Positions 51,887 through 61,267 of a stretch of 64,000 nucleotides of DNA are shown in pieces (position 1 is the first letter of the stretch; every line of letters starts with the position of its first letter). This stretch comes from Pseudomonas lini (lineage in GTDB: Bacteria > Pseudomonadota > Gammaproteobacteria > Pseudomonadales > Pseudomonadaceae). The translations under genes were made by a program, and so were the position numbers. The stretch is taken from NCBI RefSeq assembly GCF_001042905.1, contig NZ_JYLB01000010.1, positions 1 to 64,000 on the forward strand, written 5' to 3'. The notes below the pieces were generated by a model, which was not told where the DNA came from, ran no database searches, and was given only the letters and a program-made list of their open reading frames with translations.

Positions 51887-54817
51887 ATGTCCCTGATAGT
51901 TCTACTGCTTCTGCCTTTTATCGGCAGCTGTCTGGCGGCCTTGCTGCCGCACAATGCGCGTAACACCGAATCGCTGTTGGCTGGCCTGGTTGCCCTTATC
52001 GGCACCGTCCAGGTCGCCCTCTTGTACCCGCAAATCGCCCATGGCGGCGTGATCCGCGAAGAATTCTTCTGGTTACCGAGCCTTGGCCTGAACTTCGTTC
52101 TGCGCATGGACGGTTTCGCCTGGCTGTTCTCGATGCTGGTGCTGGGCATCGGCACGCTGGTTTCGCTATACGCCCGCTACTACATGTCGCCGGACGATCC
52201 GGTGCCACGCTTCTTCGCGTTTTTCCTGGCGTTCATGGGCGCCATGCTCGGGTTGGTAATCTCCGGCAACCTGATCCAGATCGTGTTTTTCTGGGAGCTG
52301 ACCAGCCTCTTCTCATTCCTGTTGATCGGCTACTGGCACCACCGCGCCGATGCGCGACGTGGCGCCTACATGGCGTTGATGGTCACCGGTGCCGGTGGCT
52401 TGTGTTTGCTGGCGGGGGTCATGCTGCTCGGCCATGTGGTCGGCAGCTATGACCTGGACAAGGTCCTGGCCGCCGGCGATCTGATTCGCGCACATGCCCT
52501 CTACCCTATTCTGCTTCCCCTGATCCTGATCGGCGCCTTGAGCAAAAGTGCGCAATTCCCCTTCCACTTCTGGCTGCCCCACGCCATGGCGGCGCCGACA
52601 CCGGTTTCGGCCTATCTGCACTCAGCGACCATGGTCAAGGCCGGGGTCTTCCTGCTCGCGCGCCTGTGGCCGTCGCTGTCCGGCAGTGAAGAATGGTTCT
52701 ACATCGTCAGCGGAGCCGGGGCCTGCACCCTGTTGCTCGGCGCTTACTGCGCGATGTTTCAGAATGACCTCAAGGGTCTGCTGGCCTACTCGACCATCAG
52801 CCACCTGGGCCTGATCACTTTGCTGCTGGGGCTGAACAGTCCGCTGGCCGCCGTGGCCGCGGTGTTCCACATTCTCAACCACGCCACGTTCAAGGCCTCG
52901 CTGTTCATGGCCGCCGGGATCATCGACCACGAAAGCGGCACCCGGGATATTCGCAAACTCAGCGGCCTGATCAAACTGATCCCGTTCACCGCCACCCTGG
53001 CCATGGTCGCCAGTGCCTCCATGGCCGGCGTACCGCTGCTCAACGGTTTCCTGTCGAAAGAGATGTTCTTCGCCGAAACCGTGTTCATCAACGCCACGGC
53101 CTGGATCGAGATGACCCTGCCGATCGTCGCGACCATCGCCGGGACGTTCAGCGTCGCCTATTCCCTGCGCTTCACGGTCGATGTGTTCTTCGGCCCGACC
53201 GCCACCGACCTGCCGCACACCCCGCACGAACCGCCACGCTGGATGCGCGCGCCGGTGGAGTTGCTGGTGTTCACCTGTCTGGTGGTGGGGATCTTCCCCG
53301 CTCAAGTGGTCGGCCCGTTGCTCGCGGCAGCGGCATTGCCGGTGGTGGGCGGCACGCTGCCCGAGTACAGCCTGGCGATCTGGCACGGCTGGAACGCGCC
53401 GATGATCATGAGTCTGATTGCCATGTCTTGCGGCATCACCCTCTATCTGCTGCTGCGCAATCAGCTCAAGCGCGGGCGCTTCACGCACCCGCCGGTGATC
53501 AGCCACTTCAACGGCAAGCGCCTGTTTGAGCGCAGCCTGGTGATCATGATGCGCCTGGCTCGTCGTCTGGAGCGGCGGATCAGTACCCGGCGCCTGCAAA
53601 CCCAACTGTTTCTGGTGGTGCTCGCCGCGGTGCTGGCCGGGTTGATCCCGATGCTGCACAGCAGCCTGAGCTGGGGCGACCGGCCGAAAATTCCAGGTTC
53701 GATCGTGTTCGTCACCCTCTGGTTGCTGGCGATTGCCTGCGCCCTTGGCGCGGCGTGGCAAGCCAAGTATCACCGGCTCGCGGCCCTGACCATGGTCAGC
53801 GTCTGCGGCCTGATGACCTGCGTGACCTTCGTCTGGTTCTCGGCACCGGACCTGGCCCTGACGCAATTGGCGGTGGAAGTGGTGACCACGGTGTTGATCC
53901 TCCTCGGTCTGCGCTGGCTGCCGCGACGGATCGAAGAGGTCTCGCCATTGCCGAGCAGCCTGCGCAAGGCACGCATCCGCCGTATCCGCGACTTGCTGCT
54001 GTCGATCATGGTCGGTGGCGGCATGGCGCTGCTGTCCTACGCCATGCTGACCCGCCAGACGCCCAACGACATTTCCTCGTTCTACCTCAGTCGCGCCCTG
54101 CCCGAAGGCGGCGGTAGCAACGTGGTCAATGTGATGCTGGTGGACTTCCGTGGCTTCGACACCCTCGGCGAAATCACCGTGCTGGTGGCCGTGGCCCTGG
54201 CCGTGTTCGCCCTGTTGCGACGCTTCCGCCCACCGAAAGAGAGTCTGCAACTGCCGGCGCAGCAACGTTTGCTCGCGCCGGATGTGGTCACCGACCTGGT
54301 CAACCCGCGTCACGCCAGCGACACCGCGCTCGGTTTCATGATGGTGCCAGCCGTGCTGGTGCGTCTGCTGCTGCCGATTGCGTTTGTGGTGTCGGTCTAC
54401 CTGTTCATGCGCGGGCACAATCAACCCGGTGGCGGTTTCGTCGCCGGTCTGGTGATGTCGGTGGCGTTCATCCTGCAATACATGGTCGCCGGCACCCAGT
54501 GGGTCGAGGCGCAAATGAGCCTGCGACCGCTGCGCTGGATGGGCACCGGGCTGCTGTTCGCCACGGTCACCGGGCTCGGGGCGATGGCGGCTGGCTATCC
54601 ATTCCTCACCACCCACACTTGGCATTTCACATTGCCGCTGCTGGGCGACATTCACATCGCCAGCGCGCTGTTCTTTGACATTGGCGTGTACGCCGTGGTG
54701 GTCGGCTCGACCCTGTTGATCCTGACCGCCCTCGCCCACCAATCGGTACGTGGTCATAAAACCAGCGCGCAACCCAAGCCCGCGGCCAAAGTGGCTGCCA
54801 CGCAAGGAGCCATCTGA
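51887..54817 (+). CDS. phaAB: Mrp/Pha cation:proton antiporter subunit A (A+B fusion)
   Basis: A 976-residue membrane protein joining MrpA and MrpB. The NuoL-like part (about residues 1-770) has the quinone-oxidoreductase antiporter core, including Lys/Glu-bearing helices (FWELTSLFSFLLIGYWHHR, ALSKSAQFPFHFWLPHAM, STISHLGLITLLLGL). After the MrpA C-terminal domain, the MnhB-like part (about 800-950) contains FMRGHNQPGGGFVAGLVMS. Multisubunit Mrp/Pha systems exchange Na+ or K+ for H+ for pH and salt tolerance. The next gene overlaps by one base. Confidence 0.95.
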   Translation: MSLIVLLLLPFIGSCLAALLPHNARNTESLLAGLVALIGTVQVALLYPQIAHGGVIREEFFWLPSLGLNFVLRMDGFAWLFSMLVLGIGTLVSLYARYYMSPDDPVPRFFAFFLAFMGAMLGLVISGNLIQIVFFWELTSLFSFLLIGYWHHRADARRGAYMALMVTGAGGLCLLAGVMLLGHVVGSYDLDKVLAAGDLIRAHALYPILLPLILIGALSKSAQFPFHFWLPHAMAAPTPVSAYLHSATMVKAGVFLLARLWPSLSGSEEWFYIVSGAGACTLLLGAYCAMFQNDLKGLLAYSTISHLGLITLLLGLNSPLAAVAAVFHILNHATFKASLFMAAGIIDHESGTRDIRKLSGLIKLIPFTATLAMVASASMAGVPLLNGFLSKEMFFAETVFINATAWIEMTLPIVATIAGTFSVAYSLRFTVDVFFGPTATDLPHTPHEPPRWMRAPVELLVFTCLVVGIFPAQVVGPLLAAAALPVVGGTLPEYSLAIWHGWNAPMIMSLIAMSCGITLYLLLRNQLKRGRFTHPPVISHFNGKRLFERSLVIMMRLARRLERRISTRRLQTQLFLVVLAAVLAGLIPMLHSSLSWGDRPKIPGSIVFVTLWLLAIACALGAAWQAKYHRLAALTMVSVCGLMTCVTFVWFSAPDLALTQLAVEVVTTVLILLGLRWLPRRIEEVSPLPSSLRKARIRRIRDLLLSIMVGGGMALLSYAMLTRQTPNDISSFYLSRALPEGGGSNVVNVMLVDFRGFDTLGEITVLVAVALAVFALLRRFRPPKESLQLPAQQRLLAPDVVTDLVNPRHASDTALGFMMVPAVLVRLLLPIAFVVSVYLFMRGHNQPGGGFVAGLVMSVAFILQYMVAGTQWVEAQMSLRPLRWMGTGLLFATVTGLGAMAAGYPFLTTHTWHFTLPLLGDIHIASALFFDIGVYAVVVGSTLLILTALAHQSVRGHKTSAQPKPAAKVAATQGAI

Positions 54818-55161
54818 TGGAAGAAGTCATCGCAATCGCCATCGGTGTGCTGGCCGCGTCCGGCGTGTGGCTGGTGCTGCGGCCACGGACGTTCCAGGTG
54901 GTCATGGGCCTGTGCCTGCTGTCCTATGGCGTCAACCTGTTCATCTTCAGCATGGGCAGCCTGTTCATCGGCAAGGAGCCGAACATCAAGGACGGCGTGC
55001 CTCAGGATTTGCTGCACTACACCGACCCGCTGCCGCAAGCGTTGGTGCTGACCGCGATCGTCATCAGCTTCGCCATGACCGCGCTGTTCCTGGTGGTGCT
55101 GCTCGCCTCCCGGGGCCTGACCGGTACCGACCATGTGGATGGCCGGGAGCCTAAAGAATGA
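54817..55161 (+). CDS. phaC: Mrp/Pha antiporter subunit C
   Basis: A 114-residue NuoK-like subunit with three membrane helices and typical LLSYGVNLFIFSMGSLF and DPLPQALVLTAIVISFAMTALFL. It starts on the last base of the phaAB stop and overlaps subunit D by four bases. Named after the Pha convention; MnhC or ShaC is equivalent (not the PHA synthase phaC). Confidence 0.95.
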   Translation: MEEVIAIAIGVLAASGVWLVLRPRTFQVVMGLCLLSYGVNLFIFSMGSLFIGKEPNIKDGVPQDLLHYTDPLPQALVLTAIVISFAMTALFLVVLLASRGLTGTDHVDGREPKE

Positions 55162-56843
55162 ATCCGATGGCGCACCTGATCGCTGCACCGATTCTGCTAC
55201 CGCTGCTGACCGCCGCGGTGATGCTGATGCTGGGCGAGAAACACCGCCCGCTAAAGGCCAAAATCAACCTGTTCTCCAGCCTGCTGGGGCTGGGCATCGC
55301 GGTGATGTTGCTGCAATGGACCCAAACCACTGGCGTGCCCGGCTCCATCGGCGTGTACCTGCCGGGCAACTGGCCGGTGCCGTTCGGCATTGTGCTGGTG
55401 GTCGATCGCCTGTCGGCGCTGATGCTGGTGCTGACCGGGATCATCGGCGTCAGCGCCCTGCTGTTCGCCATGGCGCGCTGGGACGGTGCCGGTTCGAGTT
55501 TCCACGCGCTGTTCCAGATTCAGCTGATGGGCCTGTACGGCGCCTTCCTGACGGCAGATCTGTTCAACCTGTTCGTATTCTTCGAAGTGCTTCTGGCCGC
55601 CTCTTACGGGCTGATGCTGCACGGTTCGGGTCGGGCGCGGGTGTCGTCGGGGCTGCATTACATCTCGATCAACCTGCTGGCCTCGTCGCTGTTTTTGATC
55701 GGCGCGGCGCTGATCTACGGCGTTACCGGCACGCTGAACATGGCCGACCTGGCGCTGAAAATCCCGCTGGTGCCGGAAGCCGATCGCGGCTTGCTGCACG
55801 CCGGCGCGGCGATTCTGGCGGTGGCGTTCCTGGCCAAGGCCGGAATGTGGCCGCTGAACTTCTGGCTGGTGCCGGCCTACTCCGCGGCCAGCGCGCCCGT
55901 GGCGGCAATGTTCGCGATCATGACCAAAGTCGGCGTCTACACCTTGCTACGCCTGTGGACGCTGCTGTTTTCCGGGCAGGCCGGGGCATCCGCGTACTTC
56001 GGTGGTGACTGGCTGATCTACGGCGGCATGGCGACCATCGTCTGCGCCGCCGTGGCGATCCTCGCCGCGCAACGCCTCGAACGCATGGCCAGCCTGAGCA
56101 TTCTGGTGTCGGCAGGCATTCTGTTGTCGGCCATCGGTTTCGCACAGCCGAACCTGATCGGCGCGGCGCTGTTCTATCTGGTCAGCTCAACCCTGGCCTT
56201 GAGCGCGCTGTTCTTGCTGGCTGAGTTGATCGAGCGCTCGCGTTCGGCCAACGAATTGCCTCTGGACGATGATGGCGAGTTGCTTCCACGGCCGCTGGAA
56301 TCCTTGCAGCCGCCCAAAGGCTTCAACCTCGATGACGACCGCAAAGCAGTGGTCGGCCAAGTGATTCCCTGGACCATGGCTTTCCTCGGCTTGAGCTTCA
56401 TCGCCTGCGCCCTGCTGATCATCGGCATGCCGCCGCTTTCAGGGTTTATCGGCAAACTCAGCCTGCTCAGCGCTTTGCTCAATCCGCTGGGTCTGGGTAT
56501 TGGCAGCGACGAACCGATATCGAACGGAGCGTGGGCTCTGCTCGCCCTGTTGATTCTGTCCGGGCTGGCCTCGCTGATCGCTTTTTCGCGCTTGGGTATC
56601 CAGCGTTTCTGGACCCCGCAAGAGCGGCCATCGCCCTTGCTGCGGCGCCTGGAATGCGTGCCGATCGTCGTTCTGTTGGGGCTGAGCATTGCGCTGACGT
56701 TCAAGGCTGAACCGCTGCTGCGCTACACCCAGGCTGCCGCTCAAGCGTTGAATAATCCGCAGCAATACGTGATGGCGGTGCTCGGCACCCGCCCGATTCC
56801 GAACCCGCAGGCCAGCGCAGCACAAGTGGAGGTGCAACCATGA
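55158..56843 (+). CDS. phaD: Mrp/Pha antiporter subunit D
   Basis: A 561-residue NuoM/NuoN-like subunit with about 14 helices. Features include FFEVLLAASYGLMLHGSG, the conserved Lys in FLAKAGMWPLNFWLVPAYSAASAP, and GMPPLSGFIGKLSLL. It forms the second proton/cation path with subunit A. Overlaps C and E by four bases each. Confidence 0.95.
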   Translation: MNPMAHLIAAPILLPLLTAAVMLMLGEKHRPLKAKINLFSSLLGLGIAVMLLQWTQTTGVPGSIGVYLPGNWPVPFGIVLVVDRLSALMLVLTGIIGVSALLFAMARWDGAGSSFHALFQIQLMGLYGAFLTADLFNLFVFFEVLLAASYGLMLHGSGRARVSSGLHYISINLLASSLFLIGAALIYGVTGTLNMADLALKIPLVPEADRGLLHAGAAILAVAFLAKAGMWPLNFWLVPAYSAASAPVAAMFAIMTKVGVYTLLRLWTLLFSGQAGASAYFGGDWLIYGGMATIVCAAVAILAAQRLERMASLSILVSAGILLSAIGFAQPNLIGAALFYLVSSTLALSALFLLAELIERSRSANELPLDDDGELLPRPLESLQPPKGFNLDDDRKAVVGQVIPWTMAFLGLSFIACALLIIGMPPLSGFIGKLSLLSALLNPLGLGIGSDEPISNGAWALLALLILSGLASLIAFSRLGIQRFWTPQERPSPLLRRLECVPIVVLLGLSIALTFKAEPLLRYTQAAAQALNNPQQYVMAVLGTRPIPNPQASAAQVEVQP

Positions 56844-57328
56844 AGCGCCTGTTTCCTGCACCCTGGTTGTCGTTGGCACTGTGGCTGCTGTGGCTGGTGT
56901 TGAACCTGTCGATGAGCCCCGGCAATCTACTGCTGGGCGCCGTGCTGGGGTTCTGCGCGCCGTTGATGATGCGCAAGCTGCGGCCGCTGCCGATCCGCAT
57001 TCGTCGGCCTGGGGTGATCCTGCGTTTGTTCTTGCTGGTCGGGCGCGACGTGATCGTGTCCAACCTCGCCGTGGCTTGGGGCGTGCTCAACGCGGGCCGT
57101 CGTGCGCCTCGCTCGCAGTTCATCAAGGTGCCGCTGGATTTGCGCGATGCCAACGGCCTCGCGGCGCTGTCGATGATCTGCACGGTGGTGCCCGGCACGG
57201 TCTGGTCGGAACTGGCGCTGGATCGCAGCATTCTGTTGCTGCACGTCTTCGATCTGGATGACGAAAACCAATTCATCCAGCACTTCAAGACGACCTACGA
57301 GCGCCCCTTGATGGAGATCTTCGAATGA
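56840..57328 (+). CDS. phaE: Mrp/Pha antiporter subunit E
   Basis: A 162-residue subunit with two N-terminal helices and a cytoplasmic domain (MSMICTVVPGTVWSEL, LLLHVFDLDDENQFIQHFK). The MnhE pattern is clear. It overlaps both neighbours by four bases. Confidence 0.94.
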   Translation: MKRLFPAPWLSLALWLLWLVLNLSMSPGNLLLGAVLGFCAPLMMRKLRPLPIRIRRPGVILRLFLLVGRDVIVSNLAVAWGVLNAGRRAPRSQFIKVPLDLRDANGLAALSMICTVVPGTVWSELALDRSILLLHVFDLDDENQFIQHFKTTYERPLMEIFE

Positions 57329-57603
57329 GCGCATTGCTGTCGAACGCGATCCTGCTGAGTCTGTTCATCTTTTCGGTGGCGATGATTCTGACCCTGATCC
57401 GCCTGTTCAAGGGCCCGTCGGCCCAGGACCGGGTTCTGGCGCTGGACTACCTGTACATCATCGCCATGCTGATGATGCTTACACTGGGCATTCGTTATGC
57501 CAGTGACACTTACTTCGAGGCGGCGCTGCTGATCGCCCTGTTCGGCTTCGTCGGCTCGTTTGCCCTGGCCAAATTCTTGCTGCGTGGCGAGGTGATCGAA
57601 TGA
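57325..57603 (+). CDS. phaF: Mrp/Pha antiporter subunit F
   Basis: A 92-residue three-helix subunit with the MnhF pattern (LIRLFKGPSAQDRVLALDYL; FEAALLIALFGFVGSFALAKF). Overlaps E and G by four bases. Confidence 0.95.
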   Translation: MSALLSNAILLSLFIFSVAMILTLIRLFKGPSAQDRVLALDYLYIIAMLMMLTLGIRYASDTYFEAALLIALFGFVGSFALAKFLLRGEVIE

Positions 57604-57962
57604 ACGCTGAATTGTCTCTGTGGGTTGAAATGGCGGTGGCGATTCTGCTGGTGCTGAGCAGCCTGTTTACGCTGATCGGTGCGGTCGGGCTGCTGCGGAT
57701 GAAGGATTATTTCCAGCGCATGCACCCTCCGGCGCTGGCCTCGACCTTAGGCGCGTGGTGCGTGGCGCTGGCTTCGATTATTTACTTTTCGGCACTCAAG
57801 TCGGCGCCGGTGCTGCATGCCTGGCTGATTCCGGTTCTGCTGTCGATCACCGTGCCGGTGACCACGCTATTGCTGGCCCGGGCGGCGCTGTTTCGCAAGC
57901 GCATGGCGGGGGATGATGTGCCGGCTGAGGTGAGTAGTCGGCGCACGGAAACGGGGAGCTAA
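57600..57962 (+). CDS. phaG: Mrp/Pha antiporter subunit G
   Basis: A 120-residue three-helix subunit with the MnhG pattern (LFTLIGAVGLLRMKDYFQRMHPPALASTLGAW). It is the last gene of the six-gene operon and is followed at once by a REP pair that may mark the transcript end. Confidence 0.95.
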   Translation: MNAELSLWVEMAVAILLVLSSLFTLIGAVGLLRMKDYFQRMHPPALASTLGAWCVALASIIYFSALKSAPVLHAWLIPVLLSITVPVTTLLLARAALFRKRMAGDDVPAEVSSRRTETGS

Positions 57963-58073
57963 GATCAAAAGATCGCAGGCTTCGCCAGCTCCTACATTGG
58001 TCGTGGTCATCGCAATTGTGGCGTATGACATCAAATCCGTAGGAGCTGCCGAAGGCTGCGATCTTTTGATCTT
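57963..58073. repeat. Inverted REP pair after the Mrp operon
   Basis: GATCAAAAGATCGCAGGCTT and a facing AAGGCTGCGATCTTTTGATC copy form a hairpin around about 50 bases, between convergent genes. Confidence 0.9.
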
Positions 58074-58085
58074 GCTTGTCCCGAA

Positions 58086-58523
58086 TCAGATCCAGGCCAC
58101 TGCCAACAACCCGGCCCCCAACACCACACACAACGGCGAATACGCCCACGTATCCAGCCGGGCAAACCTCGATCCCTTCTCCTGCTTGAAGAACCCCACC
58201 AGATTCGAATCGCCGATCGCCCGGGCGAACATCAGCATCGCAATTGCGCTGATCACCCATTGCAGCGACCAATGATGCACCGTGGGCAGATACAGCCCGA
58301 CCCGCAGGCACACCAGCATCGCGATCAGCAGTAAACCCACCGCCACCAGCAACGTGGCAAAGCCCGACGGCTTGAACGCCGGCCTTGATGCCTCACCGCC
58401 CTCCCCGGGCACTCGCGGCACCGCCGCCTCGCTGCCCCACTTGCCACCCGCAGCCCAATACAGGTGGACCAGGCTGATCAATAAAAAGATTGCAGCAATC
58501 CATTGCGCGACCAAAAGGCTCAT
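58086..58523 (-). CDS. DUF3995 membrane protein
   Basis: A 145-residue integral membrane protein with four helices and the DUF3995 pattern (LLISLVHLYWAAGGKWG; ILISAIAMLMFARAIGDSN-like middle; DTWAYSPLCVVLGAG). No known role. Convergent with the Mrp operon. The ribosome site is weak. Confidence 0.82.
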   Translation of the reverse strand: MSLLVAQWIAAIFLLISLVHLYWAAGGKWGSEAAVPRVPGEGGEASRPAFKPSGFATLLVAVGLLLIAMLVCLRVGLYLPTVHHWSLQWVISAIAMLMFARAIGDSNLVGFFKQEKGSRFARLDTWAYSPLCVVLGAGLLAVAWI

Positions 58524-58611
58524 ATTCAGACATCCAGCGTGAAATGTTGCAGCAGGATGAACTTCCTTACGCGTTTTTGTAAGGGTATTCGCTATCTCCC
58601 CCGTAGGGATT

Positions 58612-58639
58612 TATGTACACCCGAGCATTCCCGGGTGTA
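58612..58639. terminator. Hairpin terminator after the betaine-type binding protein
   Basis: TGTACACCCG (58612-58621) pairs with CGGGTGTACA (58630-58639); the neighbouring bases on both sides are T/A-rich. It lies just beyond the minus-strand gene ending at 58652. Confidence 0.8.
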
Positions 58640-58651
58640 CATAAATCGGTT

Positions 58652-59668
58652 TTATTTCAGGGCCGCAGAGACTTTGTCTGCCACATCCTTGGGCACCCAG
58701 GCCTGCCACACGTCCGGGTGCGCCTTCATGAACGCCTCCGCCGCTTGCCGTGGCGGGGTGTGTTTTTCGCTCATGTCAGCCAAGGCCTTGTTCAATGCTT
58801 CGATCGGCAAATCGACCTTGCTGAAGAACTCGGCAATCTGCGGGTACTGTTTCTGAAATGGCGTGGACACGCCGATGGACAGCTTCGAGGGCAGCGAGCG
58901 AGTCGGTTTCGGATTGGGGTTGTCAGCGTCGGTCAGGGTTTTCCAGGCTTCGGCATCGAACGGCGGCTCTTGCAGTTGAATCAGCTTGAAACGGCCGAGC
59001 AACGGCGTTGGGGACCAATAATAGAACAGGACCGGCTTGCCGCGACGAATCGACGAACTGATCTCTGCGTCCAGCGCCGCCCCTGAACCACTGCGAAAGT
59101 TCACGTAGCTGTCGTCCAGCCCATACGCCTTGAGCTTCTGCTTGTTGACCACTTCCGATGTCCAGCCGATCGGGCTGTTGAGGAAGCGTCCCTTGCCCGG
59201 GGTTTCCGGGTCTTTGAACACGTCTTTGTAGCGTGGCAGATCACTGATACTGCGCAGATCCGGCGCCATCGGCTTGATGCCCTTGGCCGGGTCGCCCTTG
59301 ATCACATACTCCGGCACCCACCAGCCCTCGGTGGCACCCTTGACCGTATCGCCCAAGGCCGCGACTTTGCCCTCGGCTTCAGCCTTGACCCAGACCGGAC
59401 TGCGACCGGCCCATTCTTCGCCAATGACCTGAATGTCATTGTTGGCCAGTGCGGTCTCCAGGGTAATGGTCGTCCCCGGCAAGGTGTCGGTCGGCAAGCC
59501 ATAGCCCTTCTCGACGATGATCCGCAGGATATCGGTGATCAGGCTGCCACTTTCCCAGTTCAGGTCGGCGAAATGGATCGGCGCCTGGGCAGCGAACACC
59601 GGGACGGGTGAAGCCAATAAACTGAACGTGGCCAGGGTAGTGGCCAGTAACCGTCGAAATCCCTTCAT
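58652..59668 (-). CDS. Orphan glycine-betaine/choline-type binding protein
   Basis: A 338-residue periplasmic protein with signal peptide (cleaved after VFAA, about residue 27) and the OpuAC/ProX fold. The start IHFADLNWESGSLITDILRI and the stretch GEEWAGRSPVWVKAEAEGKV are typical, and the aromatic residues in WWVPEYV, YYWSP and WTSEVV could cage a quaternary amine. No permease or ATPase is adjacent. GAGGTG lies before the ATG chosen. Confidence 0.85.
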   Translation of the reverse strand: MKGFRRLLATTLATFSLLASPVPVFAAQAPIHFADLNWESGSLITDILRIIVEKGYGLPTDTLPGTTITLETALANNDIQVIGEEWAGRSPVWVKAEAEGKVAALGDTVKGATEGWWVPEYVIKGDPAKGIKPMAPDLRSISDLPRYKDVFKDPETPGKGRFLNSPIGWTSEVVNKQKLKAYGLDDSYVNFRSGSGAALDAEISSSIRRGKPVLFYYWSPTPLLGRFKLIQLQEPPFDAEAWKTLTDADNPNPKPTRSLPSKLSIGVSTPFQKQYPQIAEFFSKVDLPIEALNKALADMSEKHTPPRQAAEAFMKAHPDVWQAWVPKDVADKVSAALK

Positions 59669-59787
59669 GCTTTTGCACCTCGTGCTGTTCACAGCAATAG
59701 CAGGATGGCCTGACAAAGAAGACCGCAAGCCTCTGAATACTCAGTCATCTGACTGTAGTTGAGGTTCCTGCTTTCGAGGGGCGAGGA

Positions 59788-59991
59788 TTACTTTTCGCAA
59801 GGTTCCTGCAAGCGAGCAAGCTCTCTTCTGACCATGCTGGCGTACGCCGCCGGACGCAACAGGTAGATCTGTGACGCCACCCAACTCAGCCAGGTTCCCT
59901 GTAGAACGGCCTTTTGAGCCAACAGTCGCTGCGCCTCGGCGTGGGCACTGGCCTGGTTCTGTTCGTGGAAATCGGCGCGGGTCAGGGTCAT
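59788..59991 (-). CDS. Small protein coupled to the gene at 59991
   Basis: A 67-residue protein of unknown family, MTLTRADFHEQNQASAHAEA at the start, with a moderately hydrophobic stretch LQGTWLSWVASQIYLL and a basic C-terminus. Its ATG overlaps the stop of the upstream gene by one base (TAATG), so it is translated as its pair. Not similar to named proteins by eye. Confidence 0.65.
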   Translation of the reverse strand: MTLTRADFHEQNQASAHAEAQRLLAQKAVLQGTWLSWVASQIYLLRPAAYASMVRRELARLQEPCEK

Positions 59992-60440
59992 TACTCGCTG
60001 GCCTTGAAGGTCACCAGTTCGCCCTTGCGCCACTTGGCGGCCTTGGCAGTCACGGCTTTCAGGGTTTTGGTCAGGCCTTCCTGCAATTGTTGATGGGCTG
60101 CGAACACCATCACCACGCTATGACCTTCCTTGAACACAATGCCGTGGCCGTCTGCGGTGGTCACGAACGCGTAATCCCCCAGCCCGTACACCGTCAGCTT
60201 GATTTCACGGAACTTGATGTCCAGCTTGCCGCCTTCGCGACTAGGCAACACGGAAGCGCTGAAATGATCGCCGACCTTGAGCTTAAGCCCTGGCTTGTCA
60301 TCCACCACCAGCGCTGACTCGGTGTCGAGTTCGGCAATGTAAATGCCTTCAGCGTTCTGTTCGGTGATGTAGACGAAACGTGACTGAAACTGTTTAACCA
60401 GCTTTGCGCGCAAATCACCCAGTACGAACAAAGCATGCAT
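59991..60440 (-). CDS. Conserved protein of unknown function, paired with 59788-59991
   Basis: A 149-residue soluble beta-rich protein (FVYITEQNAEGIYIAELDTE, KVGDHFSASVLPSREGGKLD, IKLTVYGLGDYAFVTTADGHG), followed by a basic helix (LTKTLKAVTAKAAKWRKGELV). The family is not recognised. The start is uncertain: the ATG at 60440 lacks a ribosome site, and a TTG at 60461 preceded by GGGGA is a fair alternative. Translationally coupled to the next small gene. Confidence 0.6.
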   Translation of the reverse strand: MHALFVLGDLRAKLVKQFQSRFVYITEQNAEGIYIAELDTESALVVDDKPGLKLKVGDHFSASVLPSREGGKLDIKFREIKLTVYGLGDYAFVTTADGHGIVFKEGHSVVMVFAAHQQLQEGLTKTLKAVTAKAAKWRKGELVTFKASE

Positions 60441-60461
60441 ATCGAGATTACTTACTGCCAA

Positions 60462-60871
60462 GGAAACATCCCCACATCTGAAAATGACGCCGTACGCCGG
60501 AAACGCGCACAGCAGAAAAAAGCGGCAATGCCGAGGTGTAGCCAAATGACCCGGGTCGAATCCTGGAACGGGCAGAGGGCCCATTCATCGCGAGGTTTGA
60601 GAAGATTACTGGAACATCCCTCACGTCGTCTTGCCTGGCGGTCGTCAGATGTTGAAGGAAAACGCCCTTCTGACGGCCAGATAAAACCGGATTACCAACT
60701 TTAGGGAAAAATCTCTTTAAAAAAAGCACTTTTCCGACATATCGCCAGTAAAAAATTGCTTTAGATGGGCATCAATCGCCAACCATTGATGGCGATTCTA
60801 GAGCAGCGATGCTCACCGAGACTACCCATAACAACGTACACACGTCGGTAAAACCACGAAAAGGACTTCAT
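60462..60871. other. Intergenic region with inverted repeats, no gene
   Basis: No gene is supported. There is an imperfect inverted repeat (CTGGCGGTCGTCAG at 60635-60648 with CTGACGGCCAG at 60670-60680). Near 60770-60796 two mutually exclusive stems share bases: CATCAAT/ATTGATG and ATCGCC/GGCGAT. The latter pair lies about 75 bases upstream of the gene at 60872. Confidence 0.5.
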
Positions 60872-61120
60872 ATGTGCACACTGACTCACTTTGCCCAGCC
60901 TCACACGCGGTACACAAACGGCTCGCCTCTTCTGCATTCGATGGGACTTCCGCCGCAGGACTTCATGCCTGAAGAGCGTCTACTCCCGCGCTTTCAGGTG
61001 GTATTGGCCGGCAACGCCTTTTTCCACATCAAGGAAATATCCACCGGACGTGTAAGAGGTTTCCGCGGCAATCATAACGAAGCCTGCGCCCTTGCCCGCT
61101 CACTCGAGGCACGCAGCTGA
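60872..61120 (+). CDS. Conserved small protein of unknown function
   Basis: An 82-residue protein with a beta-strand/helix layout (PRFQVVLAGNAFFHIKEIST, GRVRGFRGNHNEACALARSLE). The second part resembles small repeat proteins in which a strand carrying a conserved pattern is followed by a helix. AAAAGGA lies before the ATG; an upstream in-frame ATG 21 codons earlier lacks a site. Function unknown. Confidence 0.68.
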   Translation: MCTLTHFAQPHTRYTNGSPLLHSMGLPPQDFMPEERLLPRFQVVLAGNAFFHIKEISTGRVRGFRGNHNEACALARSLEARS

Positions 61121-61267
61121 CCATTCATTTCCATAGACGTTTCGTCATGCCGGCGACTTAACTCAGCCGCCGGCAGGCAACTACTGCCATACTGCCCGAC
61201 CAATGAAACCCGTCCACAGGGCGGACGGCGTTCAATACAACAACTATTTCCAAGGGAAGACTGCTAC

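Noticed and set aside
52622..54805. A 727-codon open frame antisense to the Mrp subunit A gene
   Set aside because: Its composition (His, Gln, Arg rich) is the mirror of a hydrophobic membrane protein; no independent support.
60520..60600. A tRNA-like T-arm string GGGTCGAATCCTGG
   Set aside because: No acceptor stem, D-arm or anticodon arm can be built around it.
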